Positions 30,731-43,010 are shown, numbered from the stretch's first letter. The stretch: DNA of 64,000 bases from Heloderma charlesbogerti (GCA_026122225.1 JANEZZ010001678.1:868001-932000), one strand, 5' to 3'. Notes: a model not told the origin generated them from the letters alone. Numbers and translations: made by a program.

Positions 30731-31274
30731 TTGTAATAAAAGCGACTTTAAACTGTGCACCCTCATTTTTGTCCAGTCCGTGGTGGGAGAAGGGAAAATG
30801 CCGGACTTCCCTCGTCATGGAAAACAACACAGTAGAACTCACAAAGGGTGGGAGGTTCCCTGGATGAGGGCTGCATCATGTACAGGACGCACACCTGAGT
30901 TTTTTTAACAGGTTAGTTCCTCTTTAATCACTGGTTTTCACAGGAGCTTTAGATGACGCTGCTGCTCTCCTGCTGCTATGGATGTTTCTACATTAAGCAA
31001 CCCCCCCGCAAAAACCCACATCCTTTCCAGAGCTTCCTGCTTTCAGTTTCTTTCTGGGATTAGGAAGGGCTCCTTTACATGGCAGCCACATGGTTGAACT
31101 GAGGGAGTGCCTTCCTCCCTCCCTGACATGTGTGCAAAGGAGGGGGGGAATCTTGTTTTCATAGCTTAACTTCTGCTGTACTGTTTTTTCACAGCCCCCA
31201 GGAAACCTCTCCTTACGTCTGAGTAGAGATAATACCCTGGTATAAGATGGGAGACACCATGGAGGGTGACAATG
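30731..31274. other. Interior of the DNA-transposon shell (right part)
   Basis: Non-coding. The sequence 30950-31090 loosely mirrors 29100-29270 (drug-like TCCTGCTTTC and GGGCTCC words), in keeping with element-internal repeats. The minus frame 31558-31166 is not recognisable as a protein. Confidence 0.3.
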
Positions 31275-31348
31275 TCATCTAAAGAGCCCACAAACTTCCG
31301 TGACAGAGCCATCTCAATAGCAGGATAAAAGCTCTGTGTGATGAACCC
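31275..31348. repeat. Right terminal inverted repeat of the large DNA element
   Basis: The reverse complement begins GGGTTCATCACACAGAGC and continues through TTTGTGGGCTCTTTA, matching the left arm at 26980-27056 with scattered substitutions. Confidence 0.6.
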
Positions 31349-32749
31349 CCATCTCTCAAATTCCGCTACCTCTTTCTGTGTTATCTGAGAACAGGGAGAA
31401 CCTGGCATTTTCTGTGCTTGTGACTGAAATCGCCATTGTGTATTTTCCCCTTTAGTGCTTTGTCCTGCTTTGTGTGGGCATGTGCTAGGAGGTGTTGCTG
31501 GGTGGTGTTGAATAACATTGTCATGACAACAAATTGGTGGGAAGGGGGGGCAGGTCACTGACCGGGCTTCCAGTTACCTTTTCTGCCTCTTTCCAATTCT
31601 ACTATGGGCTCTGAGATCCCCTTGAACACAGCAATGCTTACTTCTGAGTCAGCTTATTGGCTGTACGGCTTTCCTTTCCTGGGAGTAAGTGCCATTGAAA
31701 TCTGTGTGGCTTCCTTCTGAGTAGGCATGCACAGGAGTGCATCCCCTTCAATGCATTTACTTGGAACTTCCTCCTCCCATTGACTTCACTGACTGCTTCT
31801 TTTCCCTTTTGCTCACCAGTTTGATGGCCTTTTTTCCTCCCAGGGTGATGGGGGAGTCTCCCTTCTCAGCCCTGCAGGAGAAAGGCTTGACCGTTAGGAT
31901 TTCAATGGGTATTAGAAGTGCCTTTTATCCTCCCCTGAATAAATTCAACATGCAGAGCTAGGAATGGTAATTGTTAATGGTTTCTTTTGTGTGTGTGTGT
32001 TGTTTTAGATAAGGCAGTAATGCTGAGATGGTTTTCCATAGTACTCCCACCTAGCCAGCCACTATCTCTTCTCCTAGCTCACCTTGCAGGGTTGTTGGGA
32101 AGCCAGAATAAGGTGGAAGAGCAACAACACATGTGGGAGGGCAGAGAACAAGCCAGCTCTAATGCAGGTGTCCCCCATGAGGCAGTCACCTGGAGGGTGG
32201 GGGCTGCTAGGGATTGCTTGGTGCATTACAAGTCCATTTGTGGATTTCTTACTTCTGTAGTCGGGAACCCGGAAATCCGGATACTCTTCAAACTCAGTAG
32301 TGCAGGCAATATACTGCATCTAATTCCATCACGCACTGACATATTTAGCAGAGAAGGACTAGCAGCACCAGCAACCTCGGGGTAAGCCACCGAGAAGGCT
32401 CTGCCTTGGAGGAAGGAGGGGACCAGCTCCCGTAGCCCCCTATCCAGGCCACTAGAAGGGCTTCTGACTTCCCTCCTGCTGAAACAATGACCAGGGGAGG
32501 GGAGGGGAGGGGGCAAAGGGCCAGCAGCCCCCTTCTGTCCTAATTGTTTCATGCAGCTCCACCCAGCCACGAAAAGGTACAGAGCGGAGGGATGCGCTAT
32601 GAGAGATGCCTGTATGCAGGGCCAGTGGAAAACCTGGAAAGGAATTGGAATCAAAAGGTTTGTAGTGGAATAAAATACCAGGTGTGAAGAGAGCCTTACA
32701 GCTACATATAATAGAATTCCTCAAATTACATCTAGGGAAATTCTTTCTT
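31349..32749. other. Intergenic, no recognised gene
   Basis: 31615-31760 has decayed Harbinger-like MITE words (AAGTGCCATTGAAATC, GAGTAGGCATGCACAGGA). The rest shows no coding or structural signal that I can support. Confidence 0.45.
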
Positions 32750-33907
32750 AGAATCATAGGATCATAGAATAGTAGGGTTGGAAGGGGCCTACAAGGCCAT
32801 CAAGTCCAACCCCCTGCTCAATGCAGGAATCCAAGTCAGAGCATCCCTGACAGATGGCTGTCCAGCCTCGTCTTGAACGCCTCCACTGTGGGACAGCCCA
32901 CCACCTCCCCAGGGAATTGGTTCCATTGTCATATTGCTCTAACAGTCAGGACGTTTTTCCTGATGTTCAGCTGGATTGTGGCTTCCTGTAACTTGAGCCC
33001 ATTATTCCGTGTCCTGCACTCTGGGATGATCGAGAAGAGATCCTGGCCTTCCTCTCTGTCACAACCTTTCAAGTACTTGAAGAGCGCTATCCTATCTCCC
33101 CTCAGTCTTCTCTTCTCCAGGCTAGACATGCCCAGTTCTTTCAGTCTCTCATCATAGGGCTTTGTTTCCAGTCCCTTGATCATCTTTGTTGCCCTCCTCT
33201 GAACCCTCTCCAGTTTGTCTGCATCCTTCTTAAAGTGTGGTGCCCAGAACTGGACACAGTACTCCAGATGAGGCCTAAACAGTGCTGAGTAGAGGGGAAC
33301 GAGTGTCTCCCGTAATTTGGAAGCTATGCTTCTATTAATGCAGCCCAAAATAGCATTTGCCTTATTTGCAGCCACATCACATTGTTGGCTCATATTCAGA
33401 TTGTGATCGACAACAATTCCAAGATCCTTCTCGCTTGTAGTGTTGTTGAGCCACGTATCCCCCATCTTGTAACTGTGCCTTTGGTTTCTTTTTCCTAGGT
33501 GCAGAACTTGGCATTGATCCCTATTAAATGTCATTCTGTTGTTTTCTGCCCAGGGCTCCAGTCTATCCAGATCACTTTGGATTTTGTTTCTGTCTTCCAA
33601 AGTATTAGCTATCCCGCCCAATTTTGTGTCATCTGCGAATCTGATCAGCATTCCCTGCACCTCCTCCTCCAAGTCATTAATAAAAATGTTGAAGAGCACT
33701 GGGCCCAGGACTGAGCCCTATGGTACTCCACTCGTTACCTCTTCCCAGTCTGTGAAGGTCCCATTGATAAGCACTCTTTGAGTCCGATTCTGTAACCAAC
33801 TGTGGATCCACCAGATCATTGTTTCATCTAGCCCACTTTGAGCTACTTTGCTCATCAGGATATCATGGGGCATTTTGTCAAAAGCTTTGCTAAAGTCGAG
33901 GTATAGG

Positions 33908-34742
33908 TAGGGTTGGCGGAGAATTTCTCCCCGAAACTTCAGGGGGCTGAGCGCCAACGTGTTCGGCCCCCCGAACAAGTTTCGGGGAGAAATCCTCCGA
34001 ACCCCCCCGCACCCCCCCGGGATGGGACTTACCTTCGCCGAATGTCCCTCCCGGCGGTGGGTCCAGCCGGTGGTTCAGCGGGTGTTCGAGCGGGGCGGGA
34101 GCGGCAGCCGGTCTTTCGACCGGCTGCCGCCGCCGCCATTGCAATCAAAGAAAAAAAAACAACAACACCCCCTGATAGGCTACGTGACGATTCACGTAGC
34201 CTATCACGGCTAGATTTGCAAAGTCAGCCGTGATAGGCTACGTCAATCGTCACGTAGCCTATCACGGGTGACTTAAAAAAAAAAAAAAAGTGTGTACGGA
34301 TAATGGCGGCCCCCATAGGGAGCCGCCATTCCCGTTCCTTATTTGGTCGCTGTAGTCTACGTAAAGATTTACGTAGACTACGGTGAAAATAAGGGCAACG
34401 CTATTTGCCCTTATTGCCCATGATTGACGTAGCCTATCATGGCTGACTTTGCAGATCTAGCCGTGATAGGCTACGTGAATCGTCACGTAGCCTATCAGGG
34501 GGCGTTTTTTTTTAAAAAAAAAAACCTTTCACGTTCGCGGCCAGGCGAGGCGGGAAGCCTCCTCCCCGGCCTGAATTTCGGCCGGGGTGAGGCGGGAAGC
34601 CTCCCCCCCGGCCTGAATTTCGGCCGGGCCGAGGCGGGAAGCCTCCCCCCCCGGCTGGAACTTCACGGGGGGAGCAGCGAAGCGCCTCCCTCCCACCGCG
34701 AACGTCCTTCGAGAACAGGTAAGGGACTTTCGTCCACCCCTA
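33908..34742. mobile_element. hAT-type MITE, palindrome-array family, copy 5 (835 bp, inverted orientation)
   Basis: Ends TAGGGTTGGCGGAGAA and GTCCACCCCTA with a perfect 8 bp duplication GGTATAGG (33900-33907 and 34743-34750). The GC-rich arm with the CTTACC motif is on the left and the AGGTAAGGGACTTTCG arm on the right, so it is reversed relative to copies 1-4 and 6. Hairpins include 34172-34208, 34228-34266, 34300-34335, 34350-34382 and 34459-34497. Confidence 0.88.
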
Positions 34743-35945
34743 GGTATAGGATGTCCACAGCATTCCCACGGTCCACAAGGGAGGTGACTTGAACAAAAAA
34801 TGAGATCAGATTCATCTGGCAGGACTTCCTCTTGACAAATCCATGTTGGCTTTGAGTAATCACGGCATTGTTTTCAAGGTGCTCCCAGATGGATTGCTTT
34901 ATCATCTTCTCCAGAATTTTCCCAGGGAGTGATGTCAGACTGACTGGTCTGTAGTTCCCAGGTTCCTCCTTTTGACCCTTTTTGAAGATAGGGACAACAT
35001 TAGCCCTCCTCCAGTCATCTGGCACTTCCCCCGTCCTCCATGATTTCTCAAAGAGAATAGACAGCGGTTCTGAGAGTTCTTCTGCCAGTTCCTTTATTAC
35101 TCTAGGGTGCAGCTCATCTGGCCCTGGAGATTTGAACTCATTCAAAGTAATTAGGTGTTCCTTGACCATATGCCTGTCGATCTCGAGCTGCAATCCTGCC
35201 CCTTCAGCTTGTACTTCACCTTTGCCAGGGGGCTCATAGACCCTCTTTTGGGAGAAGACTGAGCCAAAGTAGGAATTGAGCACCTCTGCCTTTTCTTTGT
35301 CATCTGTTATTGTTTTGCCATCCTTATTTCATAGCTGAACAGCCATTTCTTTCCTCTGCCTTTTACTGTGCACGTAGCTGAAGAAAGTCTTTTTGTTGTT
35401 TTTAGCATCCCTCTCTAACCTCAGTCCGTTCTCAGCTTTAGCCTTCCTGACACTATCCCTGCAATTCTGGGCTACCTGCCTGTACTCTTCCTTTGTTACT
35501 TGGCCTTCTTTCCACTTCCTATATGTGTCCTTTTTTGTTTTCAGGTAATCTCTAAGCTTTTTGTGAAGCCATATTGGCTTCTTCTGTTGTCTTCCACCTT
35601 TGCTTCTTGTTGGAATTGTTTGTAATTATGCCTTGAGAATTTCCTTTTTTAAAAGCTCCCACCCATTTTGGACTCCTTTTCTAATTAGAATTGCTTGCCA
35701 TGGGACCTTATTGTTCTGAGTTTATTAAAATCAGCTTTCCTAAAATCCAGGGTATGCGTTCGACTATACTCGGCTTTTGCTTCCATTAGAACAAAGAACT
35801 GAAGTACAACATGGTCACTTTCCCCCAGAGTTCCTGTAACTGCTACTTTATCCACTAAGTCATCTCTATTGGTTAGGATCAAGTCAAGGATAGCTGATCC
35901 TCTAGTTCCTTCCTTCACTTTCTGTAGGAGGAAGTTATCCGCCAC

Positions 35946-36784
35946 TAGGGATGTACGAAAGTCTGTTCACAGATTATGCTGATGCTGGGGGGGAGGTGCT
36001 CCGTCCCTCCCCCCAAAATTCTGGCCAGGGTGGGAGGCTCTCTGTCCCTCCCCCCCTGAATCCTGGCTGGCCAGCTCCGCTCTACAGGGATTCTGCGGAG
36101 CCGCCAGCCGGCTCCGCCAGTGGCTGGACATCCGGCCACTGGCTAGCAGGGATGCAAATGGCGGCGGCTGTAGCCACCGCCGTTTGCGTCCCTGCAGTCA
36201 GCCGTGATAGGCTACGTAAATGTTTACGTAGCCTATCATGGCTGATTAAACAAAAAACAAAAAACCCCACACGTATGCAAATATAAACAAAACAAACTTT
36301 ATAAACAAAAAATAGCTACGCTATTTGCGTTACCCTTATTTTCACCATAGTCTACGTAAATGTTTACGTAGACTAAGACGTGCCAAAATAATGAACGCAA
36401 ATGGCGGTGCCCATGGGCGCCGCCATTTCTGTACGCACATTTTTTTTTTATTCAGCCGTGATAGGCTACATAAACATTTACGTAGCCTATCATGGTGTTT
36501 TTTAAAATTTAGCCTTGATAGGCTACATAAATCTTTATGTAGCCTATCACTTTTTTTTTTTTTTTACTTGGAAATGGCGGCGGCAGCAGCCGGTCGGAAG
36601 ACCGGCTGCCGCCACCACCGCCACACCGCTGCTGGAGCCGCCGCCGCCAGGAAGATCCGCCCCAGGTAAGTCCCATCCTGGGGGGGTGGGGGGTGGGGGG
36701 CCGTTCCACCACCGATTTTGGGGGGTCGAATGCGCTGGCATTCAGCCTCCCCGAGATCCGTGGCGGAACTTTCGTACATCCCTA
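35946..36784. mobile_element. hAT-type MITE, palindrome-array family, copy 6 (839 bp)
   Basis: Ends TAGGGATGTACGAAA and TTTCGTACATCCCTA are the best-preserved terminal pair in the window. Duplications TCCGCCAC (35938-35945) and TCCACCAC (36785-36792) match at 7 of 8. Hairpins at 36152-36192, 36200-36240, 36349-36380, 36398-36430, 36455-36495, 36512-36550 and 36580-36612. Confidence 0.9.
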
Positions 36785-37171
36785 TCCACCACACAAGTCA
36801 GGAAATTCCTGGAGGAACCATGTTTTGCAGAATTTGTCTCCCAACAAATATCAGGGAAATTGAAGCCCCCCATTACTACTACATCATGCTTCCTTAAAAC
36901 ATTGGCTATTTGCTTTTCAAAAGTTTCATCCTCATCTTCTCCTTGATTGGGTGGCCGGTAGTAGATTCTGACCACCAGGTTCCTTTTATTCTTTGCTCCA
37001 TTTATTTTGATTCAGATGCTCTCAACGGGGCTACCAAGCTCATCCTCCTGTATTTCTTCTCTTTATTGGATCAGACTTAAACAGAATACCAGCTATAAAC
37101 TGAAAATTCAGTTGGATAAATGAACTATACACCTAAGTAGACAATATTCTGGTGATCCTGAACTTTGTAAT

Positions 37172-37709
37172 TGTCAGGGTGGAAACTGAGCCCAGAGAGC
37201 CTCAGAGCAGTTTGGATTCTGAGGAGAAACAGCTAGCTGTGGGAGAGGGGCCAGCTCATCCCTCCCAGGCTCAGCACCTGGCAGAGATACCTCCTGCCAG
37301 CATTCCTAAGATAGATAGCGACCCTGGCAGTGAGGGAATGCAGGAGGGGTGCTTCTTAGATGCTCGACGCAGACGCAAAGAGCAACGAGTGATGGAGGGT
37401 GTGGAAAGGTGGCATAGCGCCCGTTTGGCATGCAAGCAACGGCCGCGTCCCATGGACCCAAGGGAAAGAGGGAGGATCTCTCCCTAGCCCATAAGTTCTG
37501 GGTCTTCAAGTGACTCTTTCAAATGGGGATCAACTAACTACTTGAAGCTTAGGCCACCCTTCTGTTCCTTGCTTTAGTCGCTGGTGATTAGCATCTGAAA
37601 GAGTCATTAAGCTGTAAAAGGATTAAAGTTTTGAAAAGAAAGCCTTTCATCTGTGTCTTGAGCTGGCTATTGGAATCTACTGGGGGAGGCCGCCAGAGCA
37701 CTCCTGACA
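37172..37709. mobile_element. Solo LTR (538 bp)
   Basis: Starts TGTCAGG and ends CCTGACA (TG...CA with a short inverted end), flanked by a perfect 5 bp duplication GTAAT (37167-37171 and 37710-37714). This is the expected structure for a recombined LTR retrotransposon or endogenous retrovirus-like element. No internal region remains. It is related to the LTR-like segment at 19923-20485. Strand is not fixed, though an AGGATTAAAG stretch near 37620 and a shared word order suggest plus. Confidence 0.85.
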
Positions 37710-37893
37710 GTAATATCTAACTTAATGAATGGACCGTTTATTCCGATTTGACCTTACTTTTATGTTGGATGAACTGAACCCTAAATTTATTACTGAATTA
37801 TTCCTTTTTGATCTGTAATAATTGGAAAATGTAGAACTTGTATTATTATTATTATTATTATTATTCGATATGTAACAGTTCATTAATTTATAT

Positions 37894-39049
37894 GTGAAGT
37901 TTATAGAACCAAAAGAAATAGATGGTAAAATATCATACGATTTTAAAATGGGAAGAAAAGATAGAAAACTACAAGAGGAGGAGGAGGAGGAGGAGGAGGA
38001 AGTTGGTGCATCAGGATCTGTAATAGAGGAAATAACAATTTTATTGAACAAAGAGTTTAAAGAATTCGAAGGGAAATTGATGAAAAGAGCAGAGGACACA
38101 GAACAGTCTTTACTGAAAAATATAGAAGACAGAAGAACTATTCAAGAATCCAAATTAACTGATTTTATTAAAGAGAAAAATGAAATTTTGGGCAAGATAG
38201 ATGAGCTCTCTAATACAGTAAAGAAATTAGAATCTAGACTTACGATACTGAGAGGAAATTTAATTACCAGACAGAAGAATCTAAACTTATGAAGGCAGAT
38301 ATGAAAGAAAAAAATTACATCTACAGGAAGTATTAACAGAACAGCATGAGCATAAGTCAGACTTAATAAAAAAACAAGGCCAGAATGGAGTACTTAGATA
38401 CTGAATTGCATAAATATAATTTGAAACTAAAGGGGGTTAAGGAGGGTCTAGAAGGAGATGATATTGTAGGCTTTCTCGAAAATCATCTTAGGCTGCAATC
38501 CTATGCATGTTCAGACAGAGAAAACTCCTACAATTCCCAGCATTCCCCAGCCAGCATAGCTGGCTGGGGAATGCTGGGAGTTGTAGGGGTCTTCTCTGTC
38601 TAACCATGCATAGGATTGCAGCCTTAAACAATGTTTAGAATATGATCAAGGATATGAAGTGGGAATATAGCATACTGTATAAGTTCCATATATATGCCAC
38701 GCAGAAGAAACTCCCTCATGACATTTTCATAAAATTCATAAGCTTGAGAACCAAAGAATTAATTTTGAAAAAAATCTGGACAGGCAGCCCATTCAAAATT
38801 AATGATGATCAAATACAAGTTCTATCAGATCTATCATCAGACATTTTAAAAAAGAGAAAAGATTTGAAATTTTTGACGATATGCCTTCAGGAGAGGAAGA
38901 TACATTACCATTGGGGAACCCCATTCCAGCTTAATGTATGGATGGGGAGAGAGTATATAGCAATCCAATCAATAGAGGATGCTAAACAACTATTGGATGT
39001 TATTAAAAACACACCTATAAGAGAAGTAACATCTGTAGAGGAACAGTAG
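37894..39049 (+). pseudogene. L1 ORF1 protein, interrupted
   Basis: 37894-38292 encodes a Glu-rich stretch (37975-38000, GAG repeat) and a long coiled coil. 38385-38480 begins the RRM (LKLKGVKEGLEGDD). 38642-39049 gives the rest of the RRM and C-terminal domain (FIKFISLRTKELILKK, ILKKRKDLKF, FQLNVWMG). A frameshift near 38290 and the MITE at 38491-38623 break it. ORF1p is the RNA-binding chaperone of the L1 RNP. Confidence 0.75.
38491..38623. mobile_element. Hairpin MITE, PIF/Harbinger-like (133 bp)
   Basis: GGCTGCAATCCTATGCATG at the left is perfectly inverted at the right (38605-38623). The inner arms (AATTCCCAGCATTCCCCAGC and its inverse) make nearly the whole element one hairpin. Flanking TTA trinucleotides (38488-38490 and 38624-38626) match the TWA target duplications of PIF/Harbinger elements. 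Confidence 0.8.
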
Positions 39050-39120
39050 ATTTACTTGAAGCCTTTCTTTTCTTTTCTCTCTCTCTTTTTCTTTCTTTTG
39101 CTTTTCATTTCCATTTTTTA

Positions 39121-40108
39121 ATGTTAAAATGTATCAAGTTCTTGTCACTTAATGTTAAAGGCTTAAATTCACCTATTAAAAGATCCAAATTTGCCAGATT
39201 ACTTAAAAAAGAAAAAGCTTCAATTATATTGTTGCAAAAGACCCATATCAGAAAAGGGGATGAACGCTTATTCGATACCATGAAATTAGGAGAGATATGT
39301 TCAGCTTGTGCCCTTACAAAACAAGGGAGTAGCTATTATAGTTAATAAAACAAATCCACTTGTTTTCTCTGATTGGATAAAAGTCCTGGACGGTTGGTTT
39401 ATATTTGCTACAGGTCACCTATTGGGGAAAGAGTATTTAATAGGATGTATTTATGCACCAAATGAAAATCAGAAATTCTTTTTTAAGAAAGATAACTCAA
39501 ATAATAACCACTAACATAGATAAGGAAATTATAATAGGAGGGGACTTTAATGGTGTTGTCTCTCCCAAATTAGATAGATCAGCTTTCAGTGGGAAACATG
39601 GTACTTTACCAAAAATATTTCTGGAAAATATTAAACAAAAAGAATTAGTTGCTATCTGGAGATATATCCATCCAGGGGAAAGGGAATGTACTTTTTTCCC
39701 AATCTCTCACAATTTATATTCATGGATTGATTTATTTTTCATCTCCACTCCATTAATTAGATCTATGGAAAAAGTTATGTTAGCACCACAACTTTATGCT
39801 GACCATTCACCTGTTAAGCTGGAATGGTTCTGCAATAAAAATAAGTTTGGAACTAAAATGTGGAGACTTGATAATTTTATTTTAAATAATCGGAAGATCA
39901 TTTCTGAATTAAATTTTAAATTGGCTGAATATTTTCAATTTAATAGAATCCCAGATCTCACCAAAGTTATGATCTGGGAAGCGTCTAAAGCCATAATCAG
40001 AAGTGAATTTATACAAAAGGCCTCCTTTTTAAAAACACACACACAGAGAGAAGCTTTTACAAGACTTTTCAACTCAAATAACAACTTTCGAGCAGAAGCA
40101 GACGCAAA

Positions 40109-40145
<37 letters not shown>

Positions 40146-40850
40146 TGAAATTATAGGCACTGAGGAAGCAATTTGAGCTGATAAACTGCAGAAATAGAAA
40201 AGAAATTAAGGTTTACAAAACAATGTGGTTTTTTAAAGTTAAAATAAAGATCCTTCTAAGGTTGAATCTTACAGACCAATTGCTCTATTAAATCAGGACT
40301 TTAAGATATGGACTAACATTTTGACAAAGAGACTGAATAAGGTTATACATAAGTATATTACTGATGATTAAACAGTTTTAATCAAAAATAGGAAACTCTC
40401 ATTAAACATTTAGAAATTAATAAATATAATACACTTAATGAAGAATTCTAATCACCCATTTGTTTTCTTAGATGCGCAGAAAGCATTTGATCATGTAGAG
40501 TGGGACTTTCTGTATGCAGTGGTAGGAAAAGTAGGTTTGGGAGGCTTATTCACCACATGGATAAAGTTGATATAATTCAACCCTAGTGCTTTTATTTCAG
40601 TAAATGGTGTCTGCTGTGAAACAATATATTTAAAAAGAGGAACAAGGCAGGGGTGCCCCATATCCCCACTTCTGTTTGCCTAATCTATAGTACCTTTAGC
40701 AGAAATGATAAGAATACATCTAAGGATGGAAGGCTTACGGTTGCTTCCAGTATGATCAAAGAAAGCCGAGTAGGGTTACTCTTGAGCAAATATGTTATAG
40801 AATGTTTGTCTACACCCAAAAAGCTGGAAAGAGAGGTGTGAAGCACTGTC
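39121..40850 (+). pseudogene. L1 ORF2 (endonuclease and RT), degraded
   Basis: EN blocks: LNVKGLNSP at the start, LLQKTHI (usual QETH changed to QKTH), YAPN, GGDFNGV and YADHSPV (the usual SDH changed to ADH). RT blocks: YRPIALLNQDFKIWT (about 40270), FVFLDAQKAFDHVEW (about 40465) and [15 protein letters not shown] (about 40640). Stops and frameshifts lie at 39345, 39510, 40150 and after 40640; the YADD box is missing. Confidence 0.75.
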
Positions 40851-41036
40851 TGAGGATTACAACCTCACATTTGAAACATTAGGGACAACTGACTTTGGAC
40901 AGATTTTTTAAAAAAACTGATTAAGGATACGGTGTTGAAAAAAGATTGCACTTGGAAAATTTAGCAAATACCAGTTTTTCTCTGTGGTATAGGTATTGAA
41001 AAGTAAATCACACTCTGTAGCAGTATATACATGAGC

Positions 41037-41490
41037 TTACATTTCCTTTATTAAGAGAGGCTTTTACCAAGCTGTGCTTTCAAACTGTGCCTGCCTACTG
41101 CTTGTTTGGAAGGAAGATTCCTAAAGTTCCATGGGACCAACAGCTCTGTGTCTGTGGGCAGAGGGAAGTGAAGGAGAGCGGTCATTATTTGCTGTACTGC
41201 CCAATGTATAGGGCATGCAGAGAAAGACCTTTGTCCAGTTTTTTTTCTTGTCCTGAGATGTCAGATTTTGAGAAAATTTGTATGCTTTTGGTTGATCAGA
41301 ACAAATACGTTACATACTAAGTTTCATTATTTGCAACAGCTGCTATTAAAATTAGATGAAGTAATGTATAATCATATTTATTAGTGGTGGAGATTATCTG
41401 ATTTGAACCTTTATTCTGGATTTGTTTGGAGTTTCCCCCCTTCTTCTCTCCTGTTTTGTGATGACCATCCATTTTAAGCAAATAAAGATA
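41037..41490 (+). mobile_element. 3' fragment of an APE-type LINE
   Basis: An open stretch 41087-41320 carries CVCGQ ... H ... C, the same C-terminal zinc-knuckle layout as the LINE at 1-7110, followed by an A-rich 3' end with GATAGATCGATAG at about 41487. It is a separate, plus-strand, strongly 5' truncated copy. Confidence 0.55.
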
Positions 41491-43010
41491 GATCGATAGT
41501 CTGAAGATGGGTGGGTTTTCATTCATATCTAATATTTTCAGTGGAAGGTAGGCTGTTGTAGAGAGCCAAGGTATTCCCTGGCCTGTGGCTGTAATTTTTA
41601 TTTATTTATTTATTTCACTTCTATACCGCCCAATACCCAAAGCTCTCTGGGCAGTTCACATAAATTAAAACCACAAGGTGCAGCATAAAACAACATAAAA
41701 TGTGAAAGCTTAAATCCACAACATAAATCCACAAATATACAACCAGAATAAAACCTAGCAGCAGGGAAGAGATTTAAAATACAGATTAAAAACTTGAACA
41801 ACCTCTCTGTCCAGGTTTCCTTTAGTCACTAGAGTGTAATAGTTATCTTAGAATTTCTGCAATCCAAATGGAAGGTTGGAAGAAACTGAACACATGATCT
41901 TCCTATTTTCTCAGGAGTCTTTGTCTTTTACATGTAAAAGGACAATTACAGTCCCACTGTGAGAAGTTTCTGCCACCAAAGCGAAGAAAGGTGAAACTGT
42001 GATTTCAGGAGAATCATCATTTGCATCCATGACTGTTAACAATACTTTAGCCAGTGATGATCACCCTCCTGGGTCTTGTGCTTGGATGTCAGTTTTTTTT
42101 TTTTTAAATCAATTTCCTCAAAGACTAAGTTTCCTTCAACTGTTTGAGGATTTAAAAGGAATATTTGGGAAATTTTCTCTGATTTTGTTCTAAATGAGTA
42201 TGTTACTTCTGAGTTAATTCCTTCATCAATGTCTGTAGCTTTTGCCATAGTCAGACAAAAACCAACTGGAACATTTTTCAGTACATTAACTATGCAAGTA
42301 GATTGGGTGAAAATGAGGGCATTGTTGTTGCATCAAGGACAATGACACATATTTACAAACTATGCTGAGATTCCTCCACCAGTGGATGTTAGGATTCAGT
42401 TATGAACAGGTTTCTTTTCCCTGACCAAGGACTTCTCAAGTACCATTTCAGCACTCTTAACAGTCTGTTATCCACCTTGAACATGCAATGTTTATTGAAA
42501 TGGTTCATATCTCTGAATAGAATTGATCCCTACATCTGGGTCTATTGCATCTGTGAGGAGAAACCTTGATCCCTGGGCCTTGGTTTCTCTGGTGTTAAAT
42601 GCCAGTATACCTACTTCAGATCTAGGGGCATTGTCATTAACATCTGTTATTTCAACTTTAGCGGTATAAATTGTCATTTGATCTTGAATAAGAATCTCAT
42701 ATTTTAACAAGCATTTCAAAATTTGACCACACACCGTTACTCTGTCAGTTTTTTTCTCTCTAGTGTATAAATGTCCCTTTTCCCAAATTGAGAGAAAAAT
42801 ATTGAGTCTTACCTGTGGAAATTATGCATACACCATTGTTGGATAACTTATTCATATCCAGCTACAAGCATTTTGAAAAAATTGCCCACGAAACCCCCTT
42901 TTCCAATTTCCTCAGGAATCACATAGCAAATTTGTCCAGAAACAGCTTCCCAAACAATCATCATGAACCAAATAAGAGTGATCTTTATCAGAACATAATG
43001 TTAATTCATT
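41490..43010 (-). pseudogene. PCDHG: Protocadherin gamma exon remnant (EC1-EC4 only)
   Basis: In minus order: a signal region (about 43000-42950), an EC1 start with PEEIGKGGFVGN (42910), EC1 ending DVNDNAPRSE (about 42625), EC2 with DPDVGINSIQ (about 42515), EC3 with ATDIDEGINSEVTYSFR (42240-42190), the EC3/EC4 linker DANDDSPEITVS (about 42010), then EC4 to about 41490 where it breaks off. EC5, EC6, the membrane segment and donor are absent. An L2 tail (41597-41815) sits in EC4. There are multiple frameshifts and no recognisable upstream CSE. It is the oldest protocadherin copy here by decay. Confidence 0.8.
41597..41815 (-). mobile_element. L2-type 3' end inserted in protocadherin remnant
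   Basis: TTTATTTATTTATTT then ACCGCCCAATACCCAAAGCT ... GGGCAGTTCACA is the inverse of an L2 3' end (compare GAACTGCCCAGAGAGCTTTGG at 17296). Confidence 0.75.

Larger units (their letters stand above)
32875..37000 (-). pseudogene. CR1 ORF2 (EN end, RT, C-terminus), interrupted
   Basis: Blocks in coding order: VVMGGFNFPDICW (36900 region, EN; GDFN changed to GGFN), LDLILTNRDDLV and GESDHVVL (35945-35685, the EN SDH motif), SPGPDELHPRVIKEL and NYRPVSLTS (35283-34820, RT), LYLDFSKAFDKMPH (33907 region, motif A), [21 protein letters not shown] (33699-33640) and the C-terminal domain to about 32930. The two MITEs and a frame break near 35300-35680 disable it. Confidence 0.85.
32750..37075 (-). mobile_element. 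CR1 LINE, long copy, split by two hAT MITEs
   Basis: A minus-strand CR1 that includes the end of EN, RT and the 3' end. The octamer end is at 32750-32775 and the 5' truncation is near 37075. MITE copies 5 (33908-34742) and 6 (35946-36784) interrupt it. Without them the CR1 is about 2.65 kb. Stops and frameshifts separate the blocks. Confidence 0.9.
37715..41030 (+). mobile_element. L1-clade LINE, degraded, with ORF1 and ORF2
   Basis: A plus-strand L1: ORF1 (37894-39049, broken) and ORF2 (39121 to about 41030, broken). An ATT repeat lies at 37840-37864 and an AT repeat at 40111-40142. A Harbinger-type MITE (38491-38623) sits in ORF1. The 3' end is not clear and another LINE fragment follows at about 41037. 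Confidence 0.8.

Noticed and set aside
31166..31558. Minus frame of 130 codons
   Set aside because: Part of it lies in the right inverted repeat of a DNA element; no protein similarity recognised.
28078..36784. Shared insertion hot spot of the hAT MITEs in CR1
   Set aside because: Three copies are in CR1 elements, but at different CR1 positions with different target sequences; CR1 is simply abundant here.
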